From positions 6,386,001-6,450,000 of the forward strand of contig NZ_CP059733.1 of NCBI RefSeq assembly GCF_000948985.2: a DNA stretch of 64,000 nucleotides, written 5' to 3'. This stretch comes from Thalassomonas viridans. Its GTDB lineage: Bacteria; Pseudomonadota; Gammaproteobacteria; Enterobacterales; Alteromonadaceae. Under the pieces are notes generated by a model, which was not told where the DNA came from, ran no database searches, and was given only the letters and a program-made list of their open reading frames with translations. The stretch's first letter is position 1. Every line of letters starts with the position of its first letter. Shown piece after piece: positions 1-10,161 of the stretch. The position numbers and the translations under genes are program-made.

Positions 1-1181
1 CAGGCGCCGGGCATGTGGCAGACAAAACATTCCGCTGGCATATCAACCCTACGCCGCAGGTGCCCCAGGGAAGCATGCGGGCGCTGGACTTTAGCTATAA
101 TTTCGCCGGCGGCTTACCCGACATCGAAAGCTTCCCCTTCCGGGAATTTAAATCTTATATGAGCGACAGCCTGACCCGCCCAGATCTTTTCGGCCTCAGC
201 TACGGCAATAATAACGGCGACCGCCAGTTTATCGAGCAGGTCACCACCTACCTGAGAAGGGTGCGCGGTATCACGGACAAAGAAATCATTGCCGTCAACG
301 GCTCACAGGAAGCCTTGTACCTGATCTCCCGGTTACTGCTTAAACCCGGCGACAAGGTCGCGGTAGAATCCCTGGGCTACCGTCCGGCCTGGAATGCCTT
401 TAAAACCGCCGGGGCTGAACTGCTGGCCATCAGGCAGCACAGCTCTGGCATAGATATAGACCAGCTGGAATCCCTGTTTAAACAACACAAGGTACGCCTG
501 ATCTACCTGACCCCGCTGCACCAGTATCCCACCACGATCACTTTGCCCATCACCGAGCGCCTGGTCATTTACCGCCTAGCAGCGCAATACAATGTCGCTA
601 TCATAGAAGACGATTATGATCATGAATACCACTACCAGAGCCAGCCGCTGACCCCAATGGCGGCAGATGATCCTTCGGGTCTGGTGATCTACCTGTCGAC
701 CTTTTCCAAAATCATGTTTCCCGGCGCCCGTATAGGTTTTATCGCCGTCGACAAATCCCTGGCGACGGACTTTTTAAATTACCGCAGCATAGTCAACCAC
801 AAACCTAGTGTGCTGATGCAATCGGCCATCGGCCGCTGGATGAAAGACGGCGCCTTTGAACGCCACCTCAGGCGCACCAGCAAAAAATACCAGCAAAGAC
901 GGGACAACCTGGTAGCCCAGTTAAACCGCTACCGGCAGCAGGGCCTGGCCCTGGACTTTCACCAACCGGCGGGGGGCATGGCCCTGTGGCTGGATATCAA
1001 GCAAAGAGCCGCTGAAATCGAAGCCTATGCCAGGGCCCGTGACGTCTTTCTGCTCGGTGAAAGGCACTTTCATTTATTGCCGGAAAATGATGAAAACCGC
1101 TATATCCGCCTCGGCTTTGCCGCCATGGACGAGCAAAGGCTCAACCTGGGACTGGAAAAGGTATTCGGTTACTTTAGCTGA
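1..1181 (+). CDS. MocR/PdxR-type aminotransferase-like regulator (5' truncated)
   Basis: The frame is open from the first bases of the window, so the start lies upstream; the GTG at 15 is only the first possible start codon inside the window. What is visible is a nearly complete fold-type I aminotransferase domain, with DDYDHEYHY (the PLP-contacting Asp/Tyr region) and the PLP-lysine motif STFSKIMFPGARIGF (Lys codon near 708). In MocR/PdxR regulators this domain follows an N-terminal GntR winged helix and acts as a PLP- or ligand-sensing module rather than an enzyme. The DDYDxEY signature and open upstream frame favour that family over a stand-alone aminotransferase, but the DNA-binding domain itself is not in view. 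Target genes are unknown. Confidence 0.85.
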   Translation, partial: GAGHVADKTFRWHINPTPQVPQGSMRALDFSYNFAGGLPDIESFPFREFKSYMSDSLTRPDLFGLSYGNNNGDRQFIEQVTTYLRRVRGITDKEIIAVNGSQEALYLISRLLLKPGDKVAVESLGYRPAWNAFKTAGAELLAIRQHSSGIDIDQLESLFKQHKVRLIYLTPLHQYPTTITLPITERLVIYRLAAQYNVAIIEDDYDHEYHYQSQPLTPMAADDPSGLVIYLSTFSKIMFPGARIGFIAVDKSLATDFLNYRSIVNHKPSVLMQSAIGRWMKDGAFERHLRRTSKKYQQRRDNLVAQLNRYRQQGLALDFHQPAGGMALWLDIKQRAAEIEAYARARDVFLLGERHFHLLPENDENRYIRLGFAAMDEQRLNLGLEKVFGYFS

Positions 1182-1264
1182 CAGCTCCTGAAGCCTTTGC
1201 CGGGAAGTTAGCCGACAGCCCTTTTTGCCTTATTTAGTCTATAATTAGACACTGAGGTAACTAT

Positions 1265-1579
1265 ATGTCGATAGCAAACCCTTTAACCGCCGGCAGTGAA
1301 ATTCAGCGTGTCGCACCTACCGGCGCCAGAGAGACAACAGCAACCGAGACACCGGAGAAAAGCTTTGGTGTCTTTGCCGAAGATGTGCTGGAAATTTCCA
1401 GTTTAGGCCGGGAAAAGCTGCAAAAAGAAAACCAGCTCGATGCCGCCAACCGGCAAATTGAGCAGATCGCCAGAGAGTTCATCCGGGTCAGTTCCAGCAT
1501 AGGCAAAAGCGAAATAGCCAATAACCTCACCCACAAACAGGCCACAACCCTGTACAAAGCCATTGCTTCCTTATTATGA
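1265..1579 (+). CDS. Small uncharacterised protein, 104 aa
   Basis: I do not recognise this protein. ATG start with GAGG about 8 bases upstream. It has no signal peptide or membrane segment. The N-terminal 40 residues are polar and low in complexity (Ala/Thr/Glu); residues about 45-104 look helical, with a charged stretch (SLGREKLQKENQLDAANRQIEQIAREF) and a C-terminal helix ending ATTLYKAIASLL. It is followed by another small cytosolic gene 82 bases on. Codon use resembles the neighbours, which supports a real gene. Confidence 0.6.
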   Translation: MSIANPLTAGSEIQRVAPTGARETTATETPEKSFGVFAEDVLEISSLGREKLQKENQLDAANRQIEQIAREFIRVSSSIGKSEIANNLTHKQATTLYKAIASLL

Positions 1580-1661
1580 TATCAATCAATAAAGCTGATC
1601 CCTTTTCACGATAGACTAGTGTCAGCTCCATCCAAGCCAGATAATATAACAGGTTGTAGTT

Positions 1662-2066
1662 GTGAAATTTGTCCCCCATGGCAAGCTAAGCGCCACCATA
1701 GAAGATAATATTTTTATCATTGACGGCACAGGCCCCTGGAATAAAGAAGCCCTGGAGCTGGCCACCCGGGAATTTTCCGCTCTTCACCGGCAGTTATACG
1801 GTAAAAAATGGGCGGTGTTAGTACTGACCCACGGCGATCCTATCCACACCCCGGACGCCAGCCACTTCCTGATCGACGCCATCAAAGCCGATAAAAAGCA
1901 TGGCCGGATCACCACGGCCTTAGTGGTCAAAGATTGCGAAGATATTAAATTTGCCAAGATACATATCCGGGATATTTATCGCAAGGCGGGAGAAAACCTG
2001 CAATTTTTTGATAACGAGCAAAACGCCAGACACTGGCTGCAGGCACAGTTAAACAGCCATCAATAG
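1662..2066 (+). CDS. Small cytosolic protein, possible STAS/SpoIIAA-like fold, 134 aa
   Basis: GTG start. The predicted pattern is alternating strands and helices (KLSATIEDNIFIIDGTG, then KKWAVLVLTHGDP, then ITTALVVKDCEDIKFAKIHIRDIY), which resembles the SpoIIAA/STAS-like family of small regulatory proteins. The C-terminus (FFDNEQNARHWLQAQL) resembles the last helix of that fold. No catalytic motif is seen. Family assignment is by overall pattern only and needs a profile or structure comparison; the protein could be a generic hypothetical. Confidence 0.6.
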   Translation: MKFVPHGKLSATIEDNIFIIDGTGPWNKEALELATREFSALHRQLYGKKWAVLVLTHGDPIHTPDASHFLIDAIKADKKHGRITTALVVKDCEDIKFAKIHIRDIYRKAGENLQFFDNEQNARHWLQAQLNSHQ

Positions 2067-2351
2067 GCCTGCCGCCGGGGATTAAAGCAGGCAAGACCGC
2101 CGGGACAGCCAAAGATCACCAAGGACTCTCAACTCCAATAGGCTTTCGGGAGTGCATGCCCCCCCTTCCTGAACATGGCTGTTCCTTGATATTCCTGCCA
2201 CCACAGCATTGCTTACAAACATGTAAGTACTTAGCTTGCGCCGGGAGCATGCAAGCTGCCCCTTCCTCCTGAACATAAAGCGCAATTTTGTACAAACATT
2301 TTCTTCGGGCTTAGGGTACACTCAAATTCCATCTTGTCAGGCGGCGCAGTT
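2067..2351. other. Intergenic region with an imperfect direct repeat
   Basis: No convincing gene. Two imperfect direct copies run from CGGGAG(T)GCATGC to CCTGAACAT, at about 2147-2176 and 2242-2276. The minus-strand frame through 2082-2321 has no ribosome binding site and odd composition. The repeats lie directly upstream of the AraC gene and could be its regulatory region. Confidence 0.4.
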
Positions 2352-3191
2352 ATGCAGGAAAAAATAAAAGAACAAACCCATTTCAGTTACCACCGTGAGC
2401 TCGGCGGCCTGGAAGTGGTCAATGCCCACTATTACCACAAGAATTTTTCCCGCCACAGCCATGAAGGTTACGCCATCAATGTGATAGACCAGGGGGTGCA
2501 GAAGTTTTACCGCACCGGCAGCGAGCATTTCGCCCCCAGGCACAGCATTATTTTCGTCAACGCCGATGAAATCCATAATGGCCAGTCGGCCACGGATACC
2601 GGCTGGTCCTATCACGGCATGTACCCGCTGGAAAGCCAGTTCGGCAAACTGGCGGCGGATCTGGGGTTAGGCGATAACTTCGCCCCCTACTTTCCCAATG
2701 CCGTCGTCAGCGATCCCCATCTTGCCGGCCAGATGCGGCAAATGTTCAGCCAGCTGGCCGACTCAGATAACAGCCTGCTTCGGGAAACCTTGCTCTATGG
2801 CGTGATGACCCAGGTGATGATCAAATACGGCAAACGCCCCGTAGCGATCAGGGACTACCGGCAGGATAATTCCGGTCTCAGCCGGGTACGGGCCTTTATC
2901 CATGATCACCTGAGTGAAAATATCAGCCTGGAAAGCCTGGCCTTACTTGCCGGCAACAGCCCGTACCACCTGGTCAGGCAATTCCAGAAAAAATTTGGCC
3001 TGCCGCCCCATGCCTACCAAATCCAGCAAAGGCTGCAACAAGGCAAAGCCCTGCTGCGCCGGGGAATGAAAGTCGCGGCCGTTGCCAGCGAAGTGGGCTT
3101 CCACGACCAAAGCCACTTTCACCGGCACTTTAAAAAAGCCATGGGCTTTACCCCGGGATATTATGCCCGTGAGGTTTCCGGCAGGAAGTAA
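2352..3191 (+). CDS. AraC-family transcriptional regulator, 279 aa
   Basis: N-terminal cupin-like sensing domain (residues about 5-150; HSHEGYAINVIDQG and PRHSIIFVNADEIHNG are typical). The C-terminal double helix-turn-helix (about 175-275) has SLESLALLAGNSPYHLVRQFQKKFG and the family signature VGFHDQSHFHRHFKKAMGFTPGYY. I chose the ATG at 2352; a longer frame starts with TTG at 2334 but has no better ribosome binding site. It lies 87 bases upstream of azlCD in the same direction, so it probably controls that exporter, as AraC genes beside azlC often do. The ligand is unknown. Confidence 0.9.
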   Translation: MQEKIKEQTHFSYHRELGGLEVVNAHYYHKNFSRHSHEGYAINVIDQGVQKFYRTGSEHFAPRHSIIFVNADEIHNGQSATDTGWSYHGMYPLESQFGKLAADLGLGDNFAPYFPNAVVSDPHLAGQMRQMFSQLADSDNSLLRETLLYGVMTQVMIKYGKRPVAIRDYRQDNSGLSRVRAFIHDHLSENISLESLALLAGNSPYHLVRQFQKKFGLPPHAYQIQQRLQQGKALLRRGMKVAAVASEVGFHDQSHFHRHFKKAMGFTPGYYAREVSGRK

Positions 3192-3278
3192 TCCACGGGC
3201 AAGTGCAATCTTATACAAGCCGGCAACCGCTGCCGGTGCCATAGTTATAAAACCTATAAAACCGTTGGTTAAATATTT

Positions 3279-4019
3279 ATGTCACTTACCAAAAAACAAG
3301 CCGCCGTGGTCATGGCCCAAAAAGGCTGCCTGGATATGCTGCCCCTGAACCTGGCGGTCCTGCCCTGGGGCATTTTATGCGGCTCGCTGGCAATACAAAA
3401 AGGTTTCTCGGTACTTGAGGCCTTGTTGATGCCGCTGCTGGTTTTCGCCGGCGCCGCCCAGCTTGTGGCCACTGAGCTTATCGCCAACAATGTCCCTTTG
3501 GCGACGATTTTATTCACGACTTTGATTATCAGCTCACGCCACTTTCTTTACGGCCTGGCCTTAAGGGACAAGTTAAAACATCAGCCGCTGCGCTGGCGCC
3601 TGGGACTGGGCTTTTTATTAACGGACGAGTTGTTTGCCTTTAGCGGCGAGCCTAAATCCCTGCGGGGCAAACTAAGGCTGATCTATGCCCTGTTTGCCGG
3701 CGGCAGTTTTTATCTTTCCTGGCTGCTATGGAATATCACCGGCATTATCGCCGGCAGTTACCTGCCAGACCTGACCACTCTAGGGCTGGATTTTGCAATT
3801 GCCGCCACCTTTATCGCCCTGGTGATCCCCAATATCATCAATATCCCGGTGGCCGTCACCGTAATCGTGGCAGCAATACTGTCCGTAATCTTTAATTTGC
3901 TGCACTGGCAGCTGGATCTGGTGCTGGCCTCGGTACTGGCCATGTACGCCGGCTACTTCACTTCCAGGAAAATAGAAAAGAACAAATGCAAACAAGTGAA
4001 CAGGGAGGTAAAACCATGA
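3279..4019 (+). CDS. azlC: AzlC-type branched-chain amino acid exporter, large subunit
   Basis: 246-residue inner-membrane protein with several hydrophobic segments. It carries AzlC hallmarks: LPLNLAVLPWGILCG near the start, the small-residue stretch GAAQLVATELI, and SSRHFLYGLALRD. AzlC with AzlD forms an LIV-E family exporter of branched-chain amino acids or analogues. The stop overlaps the azlD start (ATGA), so the two are translationally coupled. It follows an AraC regulator. Substrate is not shown by the sequence. Confidence 0.92.
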   Translation: MSLTKKQAAVVMAQKGCLDMLPLNLAVLPWGILCGSLAIQKGFSVLEALLMPLLVFAGAAQLVATELIANNVPLATILFTTLIISSRHFLYGLALRDKLKHQPLRWRLGLGFLLTDELFAFSGEPKSLRGKLRLIYALFAGGSFYLSWLLWNITGIIAGSYLPDLTTLGLDFAIAATFIALVIPNIINIPVAVTVIVAAILSVIFNLLHWQLDLVLASVLAMYAGYFTSRKIEKNKCKQVNREVKP

Positions 4020-4327
4020 TCCTATTGACCATAATCCTGCTGGCGGGAATCACCTTTTTTACCCGCTACCTGTTTTTGCATCCGTCACTGCCGGTAAAAC
4101 TGGGCGCTAAAATGGAGCATTTTTTAAGTTTCAGCGCTCCTGCCGTGCTCACCGCAATCTGGGTGCCTATTATCTTTGTCCGGGACGGACAACTGGATAT
4201 ATCACCGCAAAATCCCTACCTGATTTCGGCGAGCCTTGCGGTGCTACTGGCATTAAAGTTTAAAAACGTCTACCTGACCCTGGGAGCCAGCCTGACGGTG
4301 TTTGTTTTATTGAAAATCTATCTTTAA
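4016..4327 (+). CDS. azlD: AzlD-type exporter small subunit, 103 aa
   Basis: Small membrane protein with three hydrophobic segments and the AzlD pattern FFTRYLFLHPSLP followed by LSFSAPAVLTAIWVPIIF. I chose the ATG at 4016, preceded by a strong GGAGG at about 4004-4008; an in-frame ATG at 3986 would add ten polar residues and lies inside azlC. It overlaps azlC by four bases and should be the partner subunit of that exporter. Confidence 0.9.
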   Translation: MILLTIILLAGITFFTRYLFLHPSLPVKLGAKMEHFLSFSAPAVLTAIWVPIIFVRDGQLDISPQNPYLISASLAVLLALKFKNVYLTLGASLTVFVLLKIYL

Positions 4328-4339
4328 CGGCTTAACGGC

Positions 4340-4353
4340 GCCGGTTCCCCGGC
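4340..4353. terminator. Short GC hairpin between convergent azlD and ccoG
   Basis: GCCGG-TTCC-CCGGC lies in the 57-base gap between the convergent genes. The stem is only 5 bp and no clear T-run follows, so terminator function is a guess. Confidence 0.3.
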
Positions 4354-4384
4354 ACCCGATTATGGCGTTTTAGCAAACAGGCAT

Positions 4385-5767
4385 TTAATCCGAGTAGAAG
4401 CGGGTTTCCTTAAGCAAATGAATATCGGCATTATTCTCCGCCTGGATCACAAACTGCAGATTCGTGACCTTATACTTGATATTTTCCCGCGCCACCGTCA
4501 GGGTGACAGGCACACTTAACATTTCACCCGCCGCCACTTCGATAGGCTCGGTAAGGCTGCTTTTAACATTGTCCACGCCGAGCACATTCAGCTGGTATAC
4601 CTGGGGCTGTTGTGATTTATTGATCAGCTTAAGCTGATAACTGTTTTCCACCTCATCCAGGTAGTTGGTCCTGAATAGCACATTCCGGTCCCGTAGCACG
4701 GACACTTCCACCGGCACCCGGGAGTGCATGGTAATGCCCATAAGAATCACGAAACATATCGACAGGCTGCCGTAACCCAAAATCTTGGGACGCAATACCG
4801 GGGACTTTTTCCTCGCCAGGGCATTTTCACTGGTGTAGGAAATCAATCCTTTGGCATAACCGAACTTATCCATGGTTTGATCGCAGGCATCGATACAGGC
4901 GCCGCAGTTAATGCACTCATATTGCAAACCGTTGCGGATATCTATCCCGGCGGGACACACTTCCACACATAAGTTGCAGTCGACACAATCCCCCAACCCT
5001 AACTGCTTGTGATTATCCTTACGCCGGCGGGCGCCGCGGTTCTCGCCGCGTTTTTTATCATAAGCCACCAGCAGGGTATCCTGATCGAACATGGCCGACT
5101 GAAATCTGGAGTAGGGGCAAAAATAGATACACATTTTTTCCCGGATCCAGCCGGCATTGCCGTAGGTACATAAGGTAAAAAAGATGACCCAAAAGGTCAC
5201 CAGGGCGGACCATTCCAGCTCCAGCAGGCCGGCATACAAACTGGTCGCCGGTACAAAGTAAGTGATAAAGGTGGTGGCGGTCAGGAAAGAAAGCGCTAAC
5301 CAGATAGCATGTTTAAGCAGTTTTTTCGCCACTTTGCCGGCTGTCATAGAAGCCTTATCCAAACGCATCCTCTGGTTGCGCGTCCCTTCGATTTTTTCCT
5401 CTATCCAGATATAGGTAAAAGCCCAGACCGTTTGCGGACACAAGTAGCCGCACCAGATACGCCCGAGCCAGGTGGTAATAAAAAACAGTAAAAAGGCGGC
5501 GATGATCAAAAACCAGGCCAGTAAAGTAAAGTCTTGCGGAAACAAAGTAATGCCAAAAAAGTGGAACTGCTGTTTGCCGATATCCAGTAAAATAGCCTGC
5601 TTGCCCTGGTAGTTTACCCAGGGCAGTAAAGCAAACAGCAGCACAAAAATCACACCTGTATAACGGCGTATTTTTTGAAACAAACCTTTCTGTTTACGGA
5701 CATAGACGGGCCCCGGGGTTTTATAGGGCTTAATGATGAGATCTTCTTCTTTAAAATCGAACTTCAT
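4385..5767 (-). CDS. ccoG: Cytochrome c oxidase accessory protein CcoG (RdxA/FixG family)
   Basis: 460-residue polyferredoxin-like membrane protein. Residues 106-111 (CGYLCP) and 213-217 (CIYFC) are the NapH-like membrane cysteine motifs. Two 4Fe-4S sites follow at residues 261-271 (CVDCNLCVEVC) and 285-295 (CINCGACIDAC). A C-terminal Ig-like periplasmic domain (about 345-460) matches FixG. The family helps deliver copper to cbb3-type cytochrome c oxidase. Hydrophobic segments lie near 38-50, 82-103, 155-172 and 185-202, with one before the C-terminal domain. No ccoNOPQ or ccoS genes are in the window, so the gene is detached from its usual cluster. Confidence 0.93.
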   Translation of the reverse strand: MKFDFKEEDLIIKPYKTPGPVYVRKQKGLFQKIRRYTGVIFVLLFALLPWVNYQGKQAILLDIGKQQFHFFGITLFPQDFTLLAWFLIIAAFLLFFITTWLGRIWCGYLCPQTVWAFTYIWIEEKIEGTRNQRMRLDKASMTAGKVAKKLLKHAIWLALSFLTATTFITYFVPATSLYAGLLELEWSALVTFWVIFFTLCTYGNAGWIREKMCIYFCPYSRFQSAMFDQDTLLVAYDKKRGENRGARRRKDNHKQLGLGDCVDCNLCVEVCPAGIDIRNGLQYECINCGACIDACDQTMDKFGYAKGLISYTSENALARKKSPVLRPKILGYGSLSICFVILMGITMHSRVPVEVSVLRDRNVLFRTNYLDEVENSYQLKLINKSQQPQVYQLNVLGVDNVKSSLTEPIEVAAGEMLSVPVTLTVARENIKYKVTNLQFVIQAENNADIHLLKETRFYSD

Positions 5768-5890
5768 GGTTTACTGCTTACATCAAACATTTTGCACCCT
5801 AAGAGCAATAACAATGCCAAACAAAGCACAAAAGCTATCTCATTGATTTAGCTTTAACAAATATAAAGACTCTCAACCCTGGCCCACAAA

Positions 5891-5931
5891 AAAGCCACGA
5901 TATTTCGCGCATAAGCGATATATCGTGGCCT
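5891..5931 (-). terminator. Rho-independent terminator of the PAS/sigma-54 activator gene
   Basis: On the minus strand a perfect 10-bp stem (GCCACGATAT with ATATCGTGGC) is followed by TTTTTT, about 50 bases after the stop of the activator gene. The stem contains a 14-base word, GCCACGATATTTCG (plus-strand 5894-5907), that also occurs once upstream of the same gene. Confidence 0.8.
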
Positions 5932-5977
5932 TAATACCTGGATAGTGAGCCCGGATAGCGGGCCTGGATAGCAGAGA

Positions 5978-7402
<1,425 letters not shown>

Positions 7403-7450
7403 TACTTTTCCCGCGGGCCCTGTCGCTTAAGGTTTAAGCGCACCGGCACA

Positions 7451-7470
7451 GGCCACGATATTTCGAGGCC
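7451..7470. promoter_or_regulatory. Candidate operator upstream of the PAS/sigma-54 activator
   Basis: GGCC-ACGATATTTCGA-GGCC, with a near-palindromic CGATATTTCG core and GGCC at both ends. The first 14 bases of GCCACGATATTTCG (7452-7465) are identical to one arm of the terminator at the other end of the gene. Its position is suited to autoregulation; binding is inferred. Confidence 0.35.
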
Positions 7471-7518
7471 TATTTTACGCCCTCCCCCGCAAACAATACA
7501 AGAGCCGCCGGCAAACGT

Positions 7519-9796
7519 TTAAAGCGGGGAAGAATGCAGGTGGCGGCCGTCTTTCGGCAATAAGATAATAAAGCTGCTGCCCTGCCCGGGACTGCTGTGG
7601 CACTCTATCCTGCCCTTGAGCTGCCGGGTAACCAGGTTATAGACGATATGCATGCCTAAACCACAGCCGCCGCTTTTTCTTGAGGTGGTAAAAAAGGGAT
7701 CAAAAATAAGCGCCACTGTCTCGGGAGACATACCGATGCCGTCGTCTGAAATCTGCAGCCGGATATGTTGGCCGGCTTCACTGACAGTCAACATGATCTT
7801 GCCGCTCTGCCCTCCGGTAAAAGCATGCTCCAGGACATTATCGACAATATTGCTGATGATCTGCACCAAGACCCCGGGAACAGAGTAAATTTCCAAGTCT
7901 TTGTTGCTGCAGGCAAATTCTATGCTGTGACGGCTATGCTTGATTTTCGGCGATAGCGAGCTGATGATTTTCTTAATGTAACTTTCAAGATTAAAGCGGC
8001 ACAATTCATCGGATGCCTGATTCGCCGCCACCTGTTTAAAATTGGTAATAAGGTCGGAAGCACGCTTTAAATTGTCCAGCAATAAGGTCGTATTTTCTGT
8101 CAGCTGCTGGTAATTTAAGGCAAATTCGCTTTTACTCATTTTACCTGCCTCAAGTCCATGGTACACCCGGCGGATCCCTTCTTCCATATTCGAGGCCGCC
8201 GTCACCGCTATAGCTAAATCGATTTATTATGCGATAGTAAATCCAATAGAAAAAGTGAGCGTAAGCTATATCTATCAGACGAAAATTGCGATGTTCAATT
8301 GATGGGCTATTTTCTCAGCACTTAATTTGTCGCAGTTTATTTTGATTCAGCTATATGCCCAAGGGGGTGTTGATTTCATGGGCGACACCGGCAACCAGGC
8401 GTCCCAAGCCGGCATGCTTTTCCTGTTCAATCAGTTGCTGCTGGGTATTTTTCAGCTGCGCCAGCGATTGCAGCGCCTCTTGGGTTTTCACCGCCAGCTG
8501 CTGCGTCCGGATATTTACCTTATCTTCGAGTTCTTCATTAAGCTGATGCACTTCCAGCTTTGAACGGGACAGCTGTTCATTGCTTTCGACAATTTCGGAC
8601 ATGTAAGCGGTGATCTGGTGATAGACATCATCCAGGGCCCTGACGATAGGAGTAAACTCATTGGTTTCCGAATAACGGATCCGCCTGATCACTACGCCTT
8701 CGCCGCCGGCTTTATGGATAATTGACTGCTTGATCAGCGCCAGCACCTTGTCGAAGGGAGAGAAAAGAAAGCGGATCAGGACGATCATAATAATAATAAA
8801 ATCCACACCAATCGCGGCCCCCGCCAGCAAGGTCACGGTAGTTATGGCATCAATTTCCCGTTCCATATCCGCAAGCGGCGTCAGCGAGCCGAAAATAAAG
8901 CCGTCCCGGGTCCGGTAATAATAAACATTATATAAAACCTCATCTATTACCTGGTTTTCCAGCAGGGAAAACTGCCCCTGCTGCCGATCATCCAGCAACA
9001 TATCTCCCCAGGAAAACAACCTGGGGGTTTTCATCACCAGTTCCGGCTGCTTGGGATAGCTTAAAAACTGCTCCGAATGCGCATGAATTAAAAAAGGAAA
9101 AGAATTGGCCGAAACCCTGACGCTTTCCAGAAAAGCCGTCAGTTCTTTTAATGACCAGTCAACGGTAGCCAGACCGATCTCGGTATCAGCGCCGTCATAC
9201 ATCACGGCATCCACCGTCATCATCAGGCTATAGCTGCCGGCATCGTCATAATAGGGCGGCGTCCAGAAGATGGGCTTAATACGCTCTTGTTCCCGCCCCC
9301 AATGTTGCTTTGAAGCCAGGGTGTACCAATCCTGATTATGATAATCATATTCCGGGGTATTGAGCTCCCAGCTAAATTCAATATCGGCATGTTTCTGGTA
9401 GGCATAGGGGCCGAAATAACGCACCGACTCATCCAGCACATAAGGTTCATACCAGATACCGCCGCCTATGGCCTCGGGAAAACTGCTGAAATTGGTGACC
9501 AGGATATCTTCCACCCTGGCTTCAACCACCTCCATGGCAAGCTTCTGCTGCTTTTTCAGTAAAAACAGCGCTTCACCGGCAATGGCCAGATCGGTGACGT
9601 TACGCTCCATCAAGCGGGTCAGGTTATTGATTCTGGCGATACTGGCGGCAAAGGTTTGCTTGATCGCCCGGTTATTTAACTGCTGCAGTTCATTTTTATA
9701 GCTATAGTGGTTAAACAGCTGAATGGTGCTGTAGGCGACAAACTCAAAGAAGACGACGAAGACCAGGATACGGGTTTTAATATTGGAAATCGCCAT
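7519..9796 (-). pseudogene. Cache-domain sensor histidine kinase split by a MITE-like insertion
   Basis: Two frames make one gene. The 5' part (9796 to 8351, 481 codons) has an N-terminal membrane segment, a periplasmic Cache-type sensor, a second membrane segment near residue 330, a coiled coil and the phosphoacceptor box ending [11 protein letters not shown], then stops. The 3' part (read to 7519) resumes with AVTAASNMEEGI and contains the HATPase: N box NIVDNVLEHAF, G1 DDGIGM, F box DPFFTT, G2 GCGLGM. Removing 145 bases (element 8211-8353 plus one TA) rejoins GGC-ATA-GCG-GTG as LGIAV in one frame and gives a 710-residue kinase. The insertion brings an in-frame TAG directly after the H box, so the visible allele should make a kinase without its ATP-binding domain. 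No partner response regulator is adjacent. Confidence 0.9.
8211..8353. mobile_element. 143-bp MITE-like element with TA target duplication
   Basis: The ends are imperfect inverted repeats of about 23 bp: TAGCTAAATCGATTTATTAT from the 8211 side and TAGCTGAATCAAAATAAACT from the 8353 side on the opposite strand, both leading into GCG. A TA dinucleotide flanks each end (8209-8210 and 8354-8355); removing one copy restores the kinase frame exactly. TA duplication is the mark of Tc1/mariner-IS630-type transposition. The element is AT-rich, encodes nothing and so depends on a transposase elsewhere. No second copy was seen in the window. Confidence 0.82.
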
Positions 9797-9959
9797 AAAG
9801 AGATAAGCCTGTATTCCCCTTTCAGATGACCTGGCGCACTTGCTCCCTAAGGCTTAGTCACTTATATCAAATGCTCCCTAAATATTAGCCTATTTACTCC
9901 TGTTCGTATTTAAGCCCGGCTCTCCCGTGAATGCCAGGTGACCATGACATACATATACC
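9797..9959. other. Intergenic region before the split kinase
   Basis: No gene seen. It should contain the kinase promoter on the minus strand. The segment near 9926-9950 (GTGAATGCCAGGTGACCATG) loosely resembles pieces of the adjacent 51-bp repeats. Confidence 0.4.
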
Positions 9960-10112
9960 GCCGCTCCATGCCTTCCCTGGCACCACGGCATACCATACGT
10001 CCTGTATATTGCCGTTTCATGCCTTCCCTGGCATCACGGCATACCATACGTCCTGTATATTGCCGTTCCATGCCTTCCCTGGCATCACGGCATACCATAC
10101 GTCCTGTATATA
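9960..10112. repeat. Three tandem 51-bp repeats
   Basis: Units 9960-10010, 10011-10061 and 10062-10112 are nearly identical; differences are a few bases in the first 10 positions, one C/T in the middle and the last bases. Each contains ATGCCTTCCCTGGCAT, a 5-bp inverted repeat with a 6-base loop (copy 1 ends in C), followed by CACGGCATACCATACGTCC. Unit length is 17 codons, so all frames repeat in phase, giving spurious repetitive reading frames on both strands. No spacers are present, so this is not CRISPR. The array lies between the chemoreceptor terminator and the kinase promoter. Confidence 0.92.
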
Positions 10113-10144
10113 AAAAGCCCGGCAGGGGTCAGCTGCCGGGCTTT
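10112..10144 (-). terminator. Rho-independent terminator of the chemoreceptor gene
   Basis: A perfect 12-bp stem (AAAGCCCGGCAG 10114-10125 with CTGCCGGGCTTT 10133-10144) and a 7-base loop. On the minus strand it ends in a T-run. It lies 17 bases after the chemoreceptor stop. Confidence 0.88.
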
Positions 10145-10161
10145 ACTTAGCTTTAAATGAT

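Noticed and set aside
1171..1225. Echo-like direct repeat after the MocR-like gene (TTAGCTGACAGC / TTAGCCGACAGC)
   Set aside because: The repeat is short and out of frame with the gene, so it does not match the in-frame echoes in the flg operon.
2082..2321. 79-codon minus-strand frame before the AraC gene
   Set aside because: No ribosome binding site and its sequence is made of the imperfect direct repeats; no recognisable protein features.
5843..5857. FNR-like half site upstream of ccoG (TTGAT-N4-)
   Set aside because: Only the left half matches; the right half is CTTTA instead of ATCAA, so it is not a credible FNR box.
8211..8353. Programmed frameshift or intron in the kinase
   Set aside because: Inverted ends and flanking TA duplications explain the interruption as transposition; there is no slippery sequence or intron structure.
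9960..10112. CRISPR-like array
   Set aside because: The 51-bp units abut directly with no variable spacers and no cas genes nearby.
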